Assembly: GCF_029893805.1 (NCBI RefSeq)
Contig: NZ_JARXYP010000002.1
Coordinates: 1,240,001 to 1,304,000, forward strand
Origin: Streptomyces sp. SAI-135
Lineage (GTDB): Bacteria > Actinomycetota > Actinomycetes > Streptomycetales > Streptomycetaceae
Direction of reading: 5' to 3'
DNA length: 64,000 nucleotides
Position numbers and translations under genes: made by a program. The first letter of the stretch is position 1, and the number at the start of each line of letters is the position of its first letter. The notes under the pieces are model-generated. The model worked only from the letters and a program-made list of their open reading frames with translations. It was not told the DNA's origin and did no database searches. Shown in pieces: positions 7,662-17,100 of this stretch.

Positions 7662-9116
7662 GTGACTGTCAAGGACGACTCGTTCACCGACTGGAAGAAC
7701 CGCGAGGAGATCGCGGAATCGATGATCCCGATGATCGGGAGGCTGCACCGGGAGCGTGATGTAACGGTTCTGCTGCACAGCCGTTCCCTGGTGAACAAGT
7801 CGGTGGTCAGCATCCTCAAGACCCATCGGTTCGCCCGGCAGATCGCCGGTGAGGAGCTCTCCGTCACCGACACGCTGCCCTTCGTCCAGGCCCTCACCGC
7901 GCTGGACCTCGGTCCCTCGCAGATCGACATCGGCCGGCTGGCCGAGATCTACCAGGCCGACGACCGCGGCCTGTCGGTGGCCGAGTTCACCGCCGAGGCC
8001 GTGGCCGGAGCGACGGGCGGCAACAAGATCGACCGCCGTGAGCCGCGGGACGTCGTCCTCTACGGCTTCGGCCGCATCGGGCGCCTGGTGGCCCGGCTGC
8101 TGATCGAGAAGGCCGGTTCCGGAAACGGTCTGCGGCTGCGCGCGATCGTGGTCCGCGGCGGCGGCGGACGGGCCTCCGAGGACCTCGTGAAGCGGGCCTC
8201 GCTGCTGCGCCGGGACTCCATCCACGGCCAGTTCCAGGGCACGATCACCGTCGACGAGGCCGAGAGCGCGATCATCGCCAACGGCAACACCGTCAAGGTG
8301 ATCTACGCGAACGACCCTTCCGAGGTCGACTACACGGCGTACGGCATCAAGAACGCCATCCTCATCGACAACACCGGCAAGTGGCGTGACCGTGAGGGCC
8401 TCTCCCAGCACCTGCGCCCCGGCATCGACAAGGTCGTGCTGACCGCGCCGGGCAAGGGCGACGTCCCGAACATCGTGCACGGCGTCAACCACGACACGAT
8501 CAAGCCGGACGAACAGATCCTGTCCTGCGCGTCCTGCACCACCAACGCGATCGTGCCGCCGCTGAAGGCGATGGCCGACGAGTACGGCGTGCTGCGCGGC
8601 CACGTGGAGACGGTCCACTCGTTCACCAACGACCAGAACCTGCTGGACAACTACCACAAGGCCGACCGCCGGGGCCGCTCCGCGCCGCTGAACATGGTGA
8701 TCACGGAGACGGGCGCCGCCTCCGCCGTGGCCAAGGCGCTGCCCGAGCTCAAGGCACCGATCACCGGCAGCTCGATCCGGGTGCCGGTGCCGGACGTCTC
8801 CATCGCGATCCTCAGCCTGCGCCTCGGCCGTGAGACCACCCGCGAGGAGGTCCTCGACCACCTGCGGGACGTCTCGCTCACCTCCCCGCTCAAGCGCCAG
8901 ATCGACTTCACCACGGCCCCCGACGCGGTCTCCAGCGACTTCATCGGCTCGCGCCACTCCTCGATCGTCGACGCCGGCGCCACCAAGGTCGACGGGGACA
9001 ACGCCATCCTCTACCTCTGGTACGACAACGAGTTCGGCTACTCCTGCCAGGTGGTCCGGGTCGTGCAGCACGTGACCGGGGTGGAGTACCCGACCTATCC
9101 TGCGCCCGCGGTCTGA
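7662..9116 (+). CDS. gap: Glyceraldehyde-3-phosphate dehydrogenase, extended form
   Basis: 484 residues, about 130 more at the N-terminus than classical GAPDH. The NAD-binding motif YGFGRIGRL starts at Tyr134. The active-site segment is SCASCTTNAI with nucleophile Cys292; the conserved HSFTNDQN, GSSIRVPVPDVS and WYDNEFGYSCQVV blocks follow. It interconverts glyceraldehyde-3-phosphate and 1,3-bisphosphoglycerate in the cytosol. The extension (residues 1-130) is helical and basic; such long forms are well known in Streptomyces and related actinobacteria beside a normal GAPDH. The start is GTG with GAAAGAGA upstream; a -10-like TAGCAT sits at 7625-7630. It stands alone between unrelated genes. 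Confidence 0.95.
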   Translation: MTVKDDSFTDWKNREEIAESMIPMIGRLHRERDVTVLLHSRSLVNKSVVSILKTHRFARQIAGEELSVTDTLPFVQALTALDLGPSQIDIGRLAEIYQADDRGLSVAEFTAEAVAGATGGNKIDRREPRDVVLYGFGRIGRLVARLLIEKAGSGNGLRLRAIVVRGGGGRASEDLVKRASLLRRDSIHGQFQGTITVDEAESAIIANGNTVKVIYANDPSEVDYTAYGIKNAILIDNTGKWRDREGLSQHLRPGIDKVVLTAPGKGDVPNIVHGVNHDTIKPDEQILSCASCTTNAIVPPLKAMADEYGVLRGHVETVHSFTNDQNLLDNYHKADRRGRSAPLNMVITETGAASAVAKALPELKAPITGSSIRVPVPDVSIAILSLRLGRETTREEVLDHLRDVSLTSPLKRQIDFTTAPDAVSSDFIGSRHSSIVDAGATKVDGDNAILYLWYDNEFGYSCQVVRVVQHVTGVEYPTYPAPAV

Positions 9117-9129
9117 TCCCGCCGGAAGA

Positions 9130-9750
9130 TCAGTGCCGGCGTTCCCGGTACAGGTCGCGCAGCAGGGCGATCTCGGCGCCGTGGTGCAGGACTTCCTGGT
9201 TGACCCACCACACGATGTCCAGGAAGGGCTCCTCGGGGTCGCTCCCGTGCGGGTAGGTGCAGCGGCCCACGGTGTCGAGATCGCTGTCGTCGGTGGCGCG
9301 CAGCGTCGTGCGCCAGGCGTCGGCCGCCGCGTCGAAGGCGGCGATCGCGTCCGCGGCGGTGCCGCTGACGCGGTAGTCGTCGCGGGTGAGGCTGTGGGTG
9401 CCGGTCGTGTGGTCGGCCCGCAGGAGGAGCATCTCGCTGAGATGGCTCAGGCGCCACGCGAGGGTCGTGAACGGCGGCGGAACGGGATGCGGGTGGGGTG
9501 CGGCGTCCCGCCCCCAGTCGCCGGTCCCGCTCAGGAAGGCCGCCCGCGCCCCGGGTCCGTCGGTGCGCCGCCGGACCGACCAGCAGCCCGGCACCGGCTC
9601 CCAGAGGTACTCCTCGTCGGTCAGCGCCCCGACCGGGGTCCGTGAGCCGTCGCCGCTGTCCATGACCGGTCCGGCGAGCCGGCCGGCCAGTCGCTCGCAG
9701 GACCAGTCGAACTGGTCGAGCAGCGGGGTGAGGCGAGGTCCTGCGGTCAT
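9130..9750 (-). CDS. DinB-like (DinB_2) four-helix protein
   Basis: 206 residues from the ATG at 9750, which has GGGAGCACC upstream. Helical protein with RLSHLSEMLLLRADH and WWVNQEVLHHGAEIALLRDLY; the spaced histidines match the metal site of the DinB/YfiT superfamily, which in actinobacteria includes mycothiol-dependent transferases. LLDQFDWSCERLAGRL opens the bundle. Function beyond the fold is unknown. It is convergent with the GAPDH gene, with 13 bases between the two stops and no clear terminator. Confidence 0.75.
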   Translation of the reverse strand: MTAGPRLTPLLDQFDWSCERLAGRLAGPVMDSGDGSRTPVGALTDEEYLWEPVPGCWSVRRRTDGPGARAAFLSGTGDWGRDAAPHPHPVPPPFTTLAWRLSHLSEMLLLRADHTTGTHSLTRDDYRVSGTAADAIAAFDAAADAWRTTLRATDDSDLDTVGRCTYPHGSDPEEPFLDIVWWVNQEVLHHGAEIALLRDLYRERRH

Positions 9751-9858
9751 CGGTGCTCCCCTGGGTGGTCCGGCCGGCCAGGCTGGCACACCCCAGGGGC
9801 GCCCCGCTTCTGCTTTTCCTCCCGCCACCGGGCGGACGACGTAACTCCCGTGACGACC

Positions 9859-11499
9859 CTAGTGGCCCCGGAACGCCTCCTCCAGCCACCACGCGCCACG
9901 GTCCCGCACCACCTGGGCGTCGATCAGCAGCGGGGCGGAGCGCGGACCGGCGACCCAGTCCTCGACAGCCTTGAGATCCGCCCGCGTGCGCACGGTCACC
10001 GCCTCGAAGCCGTAGCCGCGGGCCACGGCCGCGATGTCGGTCGGCGGGAACACGACCGTGTCGAGCGGGTGTCCGCCGGGGCCGAAGTGGTGCACCTCCG
10101 CGCCGTAGCCGTCGTCGTTGTACACCACGACGACCATGGGCAGCCCGAGCCGCCGTACGGTGTCCAGGTCGGCGGCGCCCATCAGCGCGCCCCCGTCGCC
10201 GAGCGCGGCCACCGGCAGCCGGTCCGGACGGGCCAGGGCCGCGCCGATCGCGGTGGCGAGGCCGAGGCCGATCGACTGGTAGGCCTGGGTGAAGCAGAAG
10301 CCGTCCTGGTCGGGCACAGACAGGAACACGCTCGGGTGGCCCATGAAGTTCCCGGAGTCCACGCCGACGACCCGGTCCGCGGGCAGGATGTCGTCCAGCG
10401 CGACGGTGAGGGTACGGGGGTCGATCCGGTCGCGGGTGCCCGTGTCCTCGTACGGCAGGTCACGCCAGCGCAGCCGGGTGGCGAGGGCCTCGCGGATGTC
10501 GGGGGTCCGCAGGCCCTGCCGTTCGCCGCCGACGGCCGCCAGGACGTGTCGCGCGGTGAGTGCGACGTCTCCGGTGACCCCCAGATGCAACTCCCGGTGC
10601 GCGCCGAGGGCCGAGGGGTCGTCGTCGACCTGCACCACGGTCGTGCCGGCGCCGATCAGGGCGCCGTGACGCATGGTCCACATGTTCAGGGCGCAGCCCC
10701 AGCCGACGATCAGGTCGGCACCGCCGATGAGTTCGGCCGCGAGCGGGGCGGCGAAGCCTCCGGACACGTCGAGCGACCAGGGGTTGCCGTGGAACAGGCC
10801 GCGCGCGACGGCCGAGGTCGCCAGCAGTGCGCCGCAGCGCCCGGCGAGGGCTTCCAGGGCGTCCCGGGCGGCGGGTGAGCGCGCGCCGCGGCCGGCCACG
10901 AAGACCGGGCGCCGGGCCCGTTCCACCACCCGTGTCAGGGCCGCCACCTCGAATGCGGCCGGTTCGACCGCCGGTCGCGGCGGCACGGGTGACGCCTGGG
11001 CGAGGGCTCCGTCGGGGACCTCCGACGCCTGTACTTCCAGAGGCAGGTTGAGAAGCACCGTGCACCGCTCGTGCAGAGCGCGCCGCACTGCCGCGCACGC
11101 CTGCTCCACGGCGCCCCCGGCCGAGGAGATCCGCAGCGGCACCGCGCCCACCGCCGCCGCCAGTGCGTCCTGGTCGACGTAGAAGTTCGAGGTCGGCCGG
11201 GTGACCTCGGCCGCCAGCACCACGAGTGGTGTGCGGCTCTTGGCCGCCTCGGCGATCCCCGTCATCGCGTTGGTCAGTCCGGGCCCCTGGTGGAGGCTGA
11301 CGGCGGGCACCGTGCCGCTCACGCGCGCGTACGCGTCGGCCATCGTCGCCGCACCGCCCTCGTGGCGTGCCGCGACGAAGCGGGCGCCTGCCGCGATCAG
11401 GGCGTTGGTCAGATGGAAGTTCCCGGATCCGACGACCCCGAAGACCTGCTCGATCCCGGCCGTGTGCAGGGCCCGTCCGACCGCCTCGGCGACCTTCAT
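9859..11499 (-). CDS. ThDP-dependent enzyme of the acetolactate synthase/benzoylformate decarboxylase type
   Basis: 546 residues. The N-terminal Pyr domain has the activator Glu in ARHEGGAATMADAYAR (Glu47), the centre a Rossmann-like domain (VFVAGRGARSP), and the C-terminal PP domain the ThDP-Mg motif ALGDGGALMGAADLDTV through VVVVYNDDGYGAE. It would decarboxylate or ligate a 2-keto acid; GVDSGNFMGHP is seen in decarboxylase-like members. The ATG at 11499 overlaps the stop of the cyclase gene by four bases, so the two are coupled and probably act on one pathway. The substrate is not recognisable. Confidence 0.85.
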   Translation of the reverse strand: MKVAEAVGRALHTAGIEQVFGVVGSGNFHLTNALIAAGARFVAARHEGGAATMADAYARVSGTVPAVSLHQGPGLTNAMTGIAEAAKSRTPLVVLAAEVTRPTSNFYVDQDALAAAVGAVPLRISSAGGAVEQACAAVRRALHERCTVLLNLPLEVQASEVPDGALAQASPVPPRPAVEPAAFEVAALTRVVERARRPVFVAGRGARSPAARDALEALAGRCGALLATSAVARGLFHGNPWSLDVSGGFAAPLAAELIGGADLIVGWGCALNMWTMRHGALIGAGTTVVQVDDDPSALGAHRELHLGVTGDVALTARHVLAAVGGERQGLRTPDIREALATRLRWRDLPYEDTGTRDRIDPRTLTVALDDILPADRVVGVDSGNFMGHPSVFLSVPDQDGFCFTQAYQSIGLGLATAIGAALARPDRLPVAALGDGGALMGAADLDTVRRLGLPMVVVVYNDDGYGAEVHHFGPGGHPLDTVVFPPTDIAAVARGYGFEAVTVRTRADLKAVEDWVAGPRSAPLLIDAQVVRDRGAWWLEEAFRGH

Positions 11500-12284
11500 G
11501 ACCGCTCCACCAGGGCCAGCACGCGCGCGGGCGAGCCGGAGCCCCCGACGATGGGCAGCGGTCCCGCGACGACGACGCTGCCGGTGGCGGGCAGCGCGGC
11601 GAGGTTCTGCAACTGGGTCAGGCCGTACTTGTCGCTGCCCATCAGATGGGAGTGGCACGGGAAGGCGGGGTCGAAGGAGTGCGCGCGCCCGGCGTCCGTG
11701 CCGACCGTCTCCACACCGAGGCCCGTCACGGGCGACTCCTCGGCCACCCAGCGCGCGCACTCGGGGGACAGCCCGGGCGTGTGGGGGCCGTTCCCGTCGG
11801 CGTTCAGGAAGGTCTCCTGGGAGTGCGAGCGGGCGTCCCAGCCGGTGCGCAGGAAGAGCCAACCCCCTTCCGGCAGGGGTCCGTTGTGCTCCTCCCAGGT
11901 CTTGATGTGGTCCACCTCCACGAGGAAGTCGGGGTCCTCGGCCGCCTCGGCGGTGAAGTCCAGTACGGCGGCGGGGGCGATCAGCCGCCGCGCCGGGACG
12001 GACGCCACGTCGGCGAGGTCCTTCCCGGTCACCCAGTGGTTGGGGGCGTCGAAGTGGGTGCCCGTGTGCTCTCCGCTGCGGAAGTTGTTCCAGTACCAGG
12101 CCGGTCCGCGGTCGTCGTACCGGCTGATCTCCTCCAGCTCGAAGACCGCCGTCTGACCGAACTGGGGCGGCAGTTGGATCACGGGGGTGGACGAGGACAG
12201 AGGCGAGGTGAGATCGACGACTTCGATCGAACCGGTCCGCAGGGCGGACACCAGCGCGGCGAGAAGGGACGGCTGCTCGTGCAT
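11496..12284 (-). CDS. Cyclase family protein (kynurenine-formamidase-like metal hydrolase)
   Basis: 262 residues. RSGEHTGTHFDAPNHW contains the family signature HxGTHxDxPxH that binds the catalytic metal; DLTSPLSSSTPV at the N-terminus and GVETVGTDAG plus PCHSHLMGSDKYG toward the C-terminus complete the pattern. Relatives hydrolyse formamides or lactones, or act on cyclic polyketides. It is the first gene of a two-gene operon with the ThDP enzyme (ATGA overlap). A strong hairpin upstream insulates it from the preceding gene. Exact substrate unknown. Confidence 0.85.
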   Translation of the reverse strand: MHEQPSLLAALVSALRTGSIEVVDLTSPLSSSTPVIQLPPQFGQTAVFELEEISRYDDRGPAWYWNNFRSGEHTGTHFDAPNHWVTGKDLADVASVPARRLIAPAAVLDFTAEAAEDPDFLVEVDHIKTWEEHNGPLPEGGWLFLRTGWDARSHSQETFLNADGNGPHTPGLSPECARWVAEESPVTGLGVETVGTDAGRAHSFDPAFPCHSHLMGSDKYGLTQLQNLAALPATGSVVVAGPLPIVGGSGSPARVLALVERS

Positions 12285-12372
12285 GAGGGCCTCCTGAAAC
12301 GCTCCGAGGCAGCCAGCATGGCATCGCGTACCCCGTCGGCGTCACCGTGCGCAGGGTGTCCCGAAAAGCACG

Positions 12373-12404
12373 ACGGGCCCCGGATCGCGTGATCCGGGGC
12401 CCGT
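12373..12404 (-). terminator. Hairpin terminator downstream of the RiPP-like gene
   Basis: A perfect 14-bp stem ACGGGCCCCGGATC / GATCCGGGGCCCGT encloses a 4-base loop. It lies 13 bases after the stop of the double-glycine peptide gene and before the cyclase start, so it likely ends the former transcript. Confidence 0.7.
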
Positions 12405-12416
12405 TGCGGTGTGCGG

Positions 12417-12614
12417 TCAGTTCACGCCGACGTGCGCGTCGACGCCGAGCGCGACACCCTCGGCGGCGACGAAGGCACCAGCGTCGGCGCAGACCTCGAG
12501 GTGCGCCACCTGGAGGTGGAGACCGGCAGCGGTCGCGGCGGCGACGCCACCGGAGACGTTGTCCAGGTCGGCGTCGTCGAGCTGGACGGCCTCGATGTGG
12601 GGGGTGACGTTCAT
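12417..12614 (-). CDS. Orphan double-glycine leader (RiPP-like) precursor peptide
   Basis: 65 residues from the ATG at 12614 (AAAGGA 10 bases upstream). An in-frame ATG at 12635 with GAGGA and a TTG at 12641 would add 7-9 residues. The leader MNVTPHIEAVQLDDADLDNVSGG matches the acidic LxxADLDxVSGG pattern of double-glycine leaders, close to peptides often annotated as type A2 lanthipeptide precursors in Streptomyces. The predicted 42-residue core starts VAAATAAGL and has one Thr, one Cys and no Ser, so a rich lanthionine pattern is impossible. It is hydrophobic with several Val, Ala and His. No modifying enzyme, peptidase or exporter lies nearby. Confidence 0.7.
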   Translation of the reverse strand: MNVTPHIEAVQLDDADLDNVSGGVAAATAAGLHLQVAHLEVCADAGAFVAAEGVALGVDAHVGVN

Positions 12615-12641
12615 GGCGCGCGGTTCCTTTCGCATGAGCAA

Positions 12642-13000
12642 TCCTCAAGGAGGGGGGACACCGGATGGAACCACGCCGGGCATGGACACGGCCAGTCAGC
12701 CGGACGTGCCCCACGGCCGGTGGCCGTTCCCGGCTTCACCGGCATCGCAGGACGGTCACCCGATCCACCTGTTTCTTCACAGGATTTGCTGAAGCGGTTC
12801 CCGCGCCTTCATCGCCGTGAGGTTCCCAAGACGGACACTCCGCCACCAAAATGCCGTGCGTCGGCGCGACCATGACTACGGTTCAGTTTCCGCGTGGCCG
12901 AGCGGTGAACGGTGTGCAGGTTCGCCGGTTTTTCGATGCGGCCCGGCCGAAGACCGCATCGGCGCCCAGGAACCACCCTCAGCACTCCGCGATGTCCGGC
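12642..13000. other. Gene-free stretch upstream of the LacI operator
   Basis: I see no convincing coding frame here; open frames lack family features. The stretch should hold the promoter of the peptide gene (leftward) and lead into the operator of the LacI gene (rightward). Confidence 0.5.
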
Positions 13001-13003
13001 GCC

Positions 13004-13034
13004 GAAAACGTTTTACCCGTGGCCGGGGTAGACT
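13004..13034 (+). promoter_or_regulatory. Operator and -10 of the LacI regulator gene
   Basis: The palindrome AAAACGTTTT (13006-13015), with the flanking TACCC, is followed by a -10-like TAGACT at 13029-13034. The palindrome covers the expected -35 position. The same element precedes the glycoside hydrolase and the MFS gene, so it is probably the binding site of the encoded repressor, including autoregulation. Confidence 0.6.
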
Positions 13035-13104
13035 TGCGTCGCCCATCTGGAGGAGCGTCCGAGGACGGCGTCCTTCCTGGTCGAACGGCTGCGACAGCGA
13101 GGGG

Positions 13105-14130
13105 GTGGACATCATTCCGGTTCGCCCCGCCCGTATCCAGGACGTCGCGGCCGCCGCCGGGGTCTCGGTCTCCACGGTGTCCAACGTCCTGAACCGGCCC
13201 GAGCGGGTCAACGCGCGCACCGCCGCGCGGGTCCGTGACGCGGTCGCCGCACTCGACTACGTCCCCCATCCGGGAGCCGCCGGTCTGCGCACCGGGCACT
13301 CGTCGTCGATCGGCCTGGTGCTGCCGGACGTGGCCAACTCGTTCTACTCACGCATCGCGCGCGGTGCGGCTGACGCGGCGTACGAGCACGGCTACTCCCT
13401 CGTCCTGTGCGACAGCGGGGACGCGCCGGAGCGGGAGCAGGGCTACTTCACCATGCTCATCGAACAGCGCGCGGTCGGCGCGGTGGTGGTCCCGCTCGGC
13501 GCGGACCCGACCCGGCTGTCACGACTGCGCGAGCGCGGTATCCCGCTGGTGCTGGCGGACCGCGCGATGCCCGCCCAGGAGGGCTGTTCGGTCTCCGTGG
13601 ACGACATCGCCGGCGGCCGCATCGCCGTGCAGCACCTCCTCGACCGCGGGGCGCGCGACATCCTGGTGGTGAACGGCGAGCGCGCCATCCGTCAGTGCGC
13701 CGACCGCTACCAGGGCGCCCGCCAGGCCGTGCGCACCCGGCGGGAGGCCCGCCTCGGCCAGGTCGTCGCCGAGGAGATGACGGTGGCGTACGGCAGCGCG
13801 ATCGCCCACGGTCTCGACGAGTTGCCCGACGGGGTGTTCTGCACCAACGACTTCCTCGCGGCGGGCCTGTGCCGGGCGCTCGGCGAGCGCGGTGTGAAGG
13901 TCCCGGAGGACGTACAGGTGGTCGGCTACGGCGACCTGGACATCGCGAGCTTCGTGGGCACGACCCTGACGACGGTCCGCCAGCCGGTCGAGGAGCTCGG
14001 CCGGGCGGCCGTCGAGATGCTTCTGGACGAGGTGGAGGCCCGCGCGGAACACGCCCACGAGGCAAGGGTGTTCGCGCCGGGGCTGGTCCTGCGGGACTCC
14101 ACCCGGACGTCCTCAGACACGCCGTTCTAG
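13105..14130 (+). CDS. LacI-family repressor of the GH106/MFS/isomerase locus
   Basis: 341 residues from the GTG at 13105; the frame is open upstream, but the helix-turn-helix (IQDVAAAAGVSVSTVSNVLN) begins about ten residues after this start, as usual. The periplasmic-binding-like effector domain runs through IGLVLPDVANSFYSRIARG, DDIAGGRIAVQHLL, GVFCTNDFLAAGL and VVGYGDLDIASFV. Identical palindromes before this gene, the glycoside hydrolase and the MFS gene suggest that it represses all of them and is released by the imported or liberated sugar. It is convergent with the hydrolase and their 3' ends overlap by 18 bases. Confidence 0.9.
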   Translation: MDIIPVRPARIQDVAAAAGVSVSTVSNVLNRPERVNARTAARVRDAVAALDYVPHPGAAGLRTGHSSSIGLVLPDVANSFYSRIARGAADAAYEHGYSLVLCDSGDAPEREQGYFTMLIEQRAVGAVVVPLGADPTRLSRLRERGIPLVLADRAMPAQEGCSVSVDDIAGGRIAVQHLLDRGARDILVVNGERAIRQCADRYQGARQAVRTRREARLGQVVAEEMTVAYGSAIAHGLDELPDGVFCTNDFLAAGLCRALGERGVKVPEDVQVVGYGDLDIASFVGTTLTTVRQPVEELGRAAVEMLLDEVEARAEHAHEARVFAPGLVLRDSTRTSSDTPF

Positions 14131-17100
14131 CCGCACCGGCCCCAGCAGCCCCGACGGGAGCTGGGAGGGGAAGGCCCAGGCCGTCGGTGTTGCCTCGGCG
14201 AGGTACGGGGCCAGGGTGTTGTGGACGGTCACTTCGAGGCGGACGGTACGCCCGGCGCTCCCGCGCAGTTCGAAGCGGTACGGCGCGCAGAACGCCTCGC
14301 CGACCGGTTCGCCGTCGACGCACACCTCGACGCTGCCGCGCACCCGCCCGAGATCCAGCACCGGGTCCGGCCCGGCCGGCACCTCCAGTGTCCGCGCGTA
14401 GGTCACACCCCCGCTCCAGCCGGCGAGTCCCAGCTCCCCCCACTCCCCCAGCGGCAGCGGCGCCGGCACCGTGCGCACCCGCACCGGTCCCCGCCAGGCG
14501 GAACCGCCGCGCAGAACGGCCGTGGGAGCGGTGACGACCTCACACTCGGTCGCCTTGCCGAGTGGTTCGTCCAGCTGCAATTCGGCTCCTTGCAGGTGGC
14601 GTTCGGGACCGCCGTCGAACCTCACCCGCGCCGGGAGCGCCAGCGGCAGGTCGAGCGAGACGGTTCCCGCCGGCACGGTGAACCGGAAGCGCTGTCCGGC
14701 CTCCCGGAGACCGTCGGTGGACCGCAGGGGCAGGACGGGGGAACCGAGCATCGGGACGCCGGCCAGCCACTCGGCCTCGGGCAGCGGGTGCGGACGTACC
14801 GCTGCGGCGCAGTGCTGCAACTCCCCCCAGCGGCCCTCGTGTTCGACGGTCGACCCGTGCCAGTCCCCGGTCCGGGCCTCCCAACCGGCCCCGCTGACCA
14901 GGGCGGTGGTGCCCGCCACGAGGTCGACGTAGACGCCGTCCCGGGCGTCGACGCTGTCGGCCACCAGGTCGAGGACGTGGTCGCCGCCGTCCAGGGCCAG
15001 TTCGTGCCGGAAGAACATCGGCACCGCGCCCCAGTCCGACTCGTAGTACTCGGCCTTCTCCTGCCGTGCGACGACGGCTCCGTCGAGCCGTACGGTCACC
15101 CCGACCGCGGCGCCCACGACGAGGACCGCCGTCGCTCCCGGGTCCGGGGCGCCGATCCGGCCGCGATAGGTCACGCGGCCGTCCGGTCGTACGCCGTCGG
15201 GCAGGCGCATGAACAGCGGTCGCCGGGTGAAGCCGTCCGGGCGGGACAGGCAGAAGTAGCTGCCCAACGGGGTCCCGGCGGCGCCGGAGATGATCTGCGG
15301 CCGGTCCCGTGCGTCGGACAGCTCGTACTCCAGCACGTTGCGGGCCCGTTCGACCTCCACCGGGGCCGACGCCAGATAGCCGCCGCCGGTGTCCAGGCGA
15401 CTGCCGTTCCACCACACGCGTTTGACCGCCGCCGCGCCGACGTGCAGGTCGGCGGGCCCGCGGTGGTCGGTCTCCACGACGGCCCTGACCCGGGCGAGAC
15501 TTCCGCTCACGGGTACCGGGACCCGCACGAACTCCTCCGGCACCAGGCCCTTGTTGCCGAGCACACCGTCCGGGTCCGGGATGCCACGGCTCGTCGAGTA
15601 CAGCGAGACGCTCCAGTCCGCGGGAGCCAGATCCCGTTCCCCGGCCAGGACTTGCGCGACGGCCGCAGGGTCCAGAGGCGCCGGCGCCTGAGCGGACGGG
15701 ACCGGCGGCAGGACGCGGACGCGGTTGCCGTAGGTGGCCCGGACCGGCTCCCAGGACTCTTCGGTCTCCGTCCAGCCCATGGTCCAGATCTGCGGTTCGG
15801 TAAGGGATGATCCGGCGGGCAGGGCCAGGTCGCCCCAGGTGTTGTCCAGGGTGGGGGCGAGCCGGCCCTCCCAGCCGGCCGACAGGTCGACCGTCTCCGT
15901 CGACCGCGTGGGCGCCGGGGGGACGGCGTCCGCCGCCGGGCCCTCGCGCCATACGACGAGGGCGGCGGGGGCGCCCTCCAACGGCACCTCGATGGTCGAG
16001 ACGCCGTCGGTGACGCTGACGCGTGCCGGGCGGCGGGCGCCGGTCGCCGGGTCCCAGATCTCGGCCTCGGCGACCGCGGCCCGCACGGTGACGGAGGAGG
16101 TACGGGCGTAACGGGCGGGGTCGATCTCGTGGCGGCCCTCGGGCGGATGCGTCCGCGCGTCGGGGAAGGCGCCGGTGACCAGCGCGACCGCCTCGTCGCC
16201 GTTTCGCCTGACGAGCAGCGGCACCTCCCCCGTCGCGTACCCGGCGGCGTCGGCCACCGCCGCCGCACCGGCCTCGGCGTCGGCGGCCCGCTCCAGGCGG
16301 GGATGGTCCAGCAGCGCGGCCACGACGGAGTCGTCACCGGCGAGCCCGGCCGCCCGGGCCGGCGGACGCCCGACGACCACCACCCGTCCTCCGGCGTCGA
16401 GCAGTTCGGTCAGCCGGCGGGCCGTCTCGTGCTCCAGGACGCTCGCCGAGGGCAGCAGGACCGCGGTGTACGCGAGGTCCCTGACACGCAGGGCCCCGTC
16501 GCCGGCCTTGGCGCCCTGGACCGAGGCGTCGTCGATGACGTCGAAGGAGACCCGTCGGCGGTCGAGGGCGCCGACCGCGGGCCTGAGCCAGTTGTTGCTG
16601 CCGCACAGTTCCAGGTAGTCGCGCTGGGTCTGGTCGACGTCCGCGTGGGCCGCGCCGAGGCGGCCGTCGCCGAAGTGCTGGACGGGAGCGTCCAGGGGAA
16701 GCAGTGCCTGCATGGTGGCGCTGGGGTACAGGACCGCCACGTCGGCGCTGTAGGTGCCCCAGGACAGGATCGAGCACAGGCGCGCGACGGCCCGGGAGAA
16801 GGCGGGGTACTGCCGCCAGTAGGGCTGGCGCCAGTCGGTGGACGGCGGCGCCCACTCGAACCAGCCACCCGCGGTGCCGAAGTAACTGGCGTGCGGGTTG
16901 TAGAGGTTGGCTCCGCTGCGCAGGAACGGCAGCAGCCAGTCGTAGGTCTCCTCCAGGGTGCCGCCCCAGCCGGAGGAGTGGAACGACTCGATCCAGACCC
17001 GTTCGTGACCGTAGAGGTGCGCCATCGAGGAGTGCACCTTGGCGTCGCCGTGGTGGTCGCTGCCCGCGGCGCTGTACCAGCGGTGCGTGCGGAAGTAGTC

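Noticed and set aside
9859..12714. 951-residue minus-strand frame
   Set aside because: The C-terminal 546 residues are the ThDP enzyme; the upstream part is out-of-frame reading of the cyclase and peptide genes, and the ATG at 11499 overlaps the cyclase stop.
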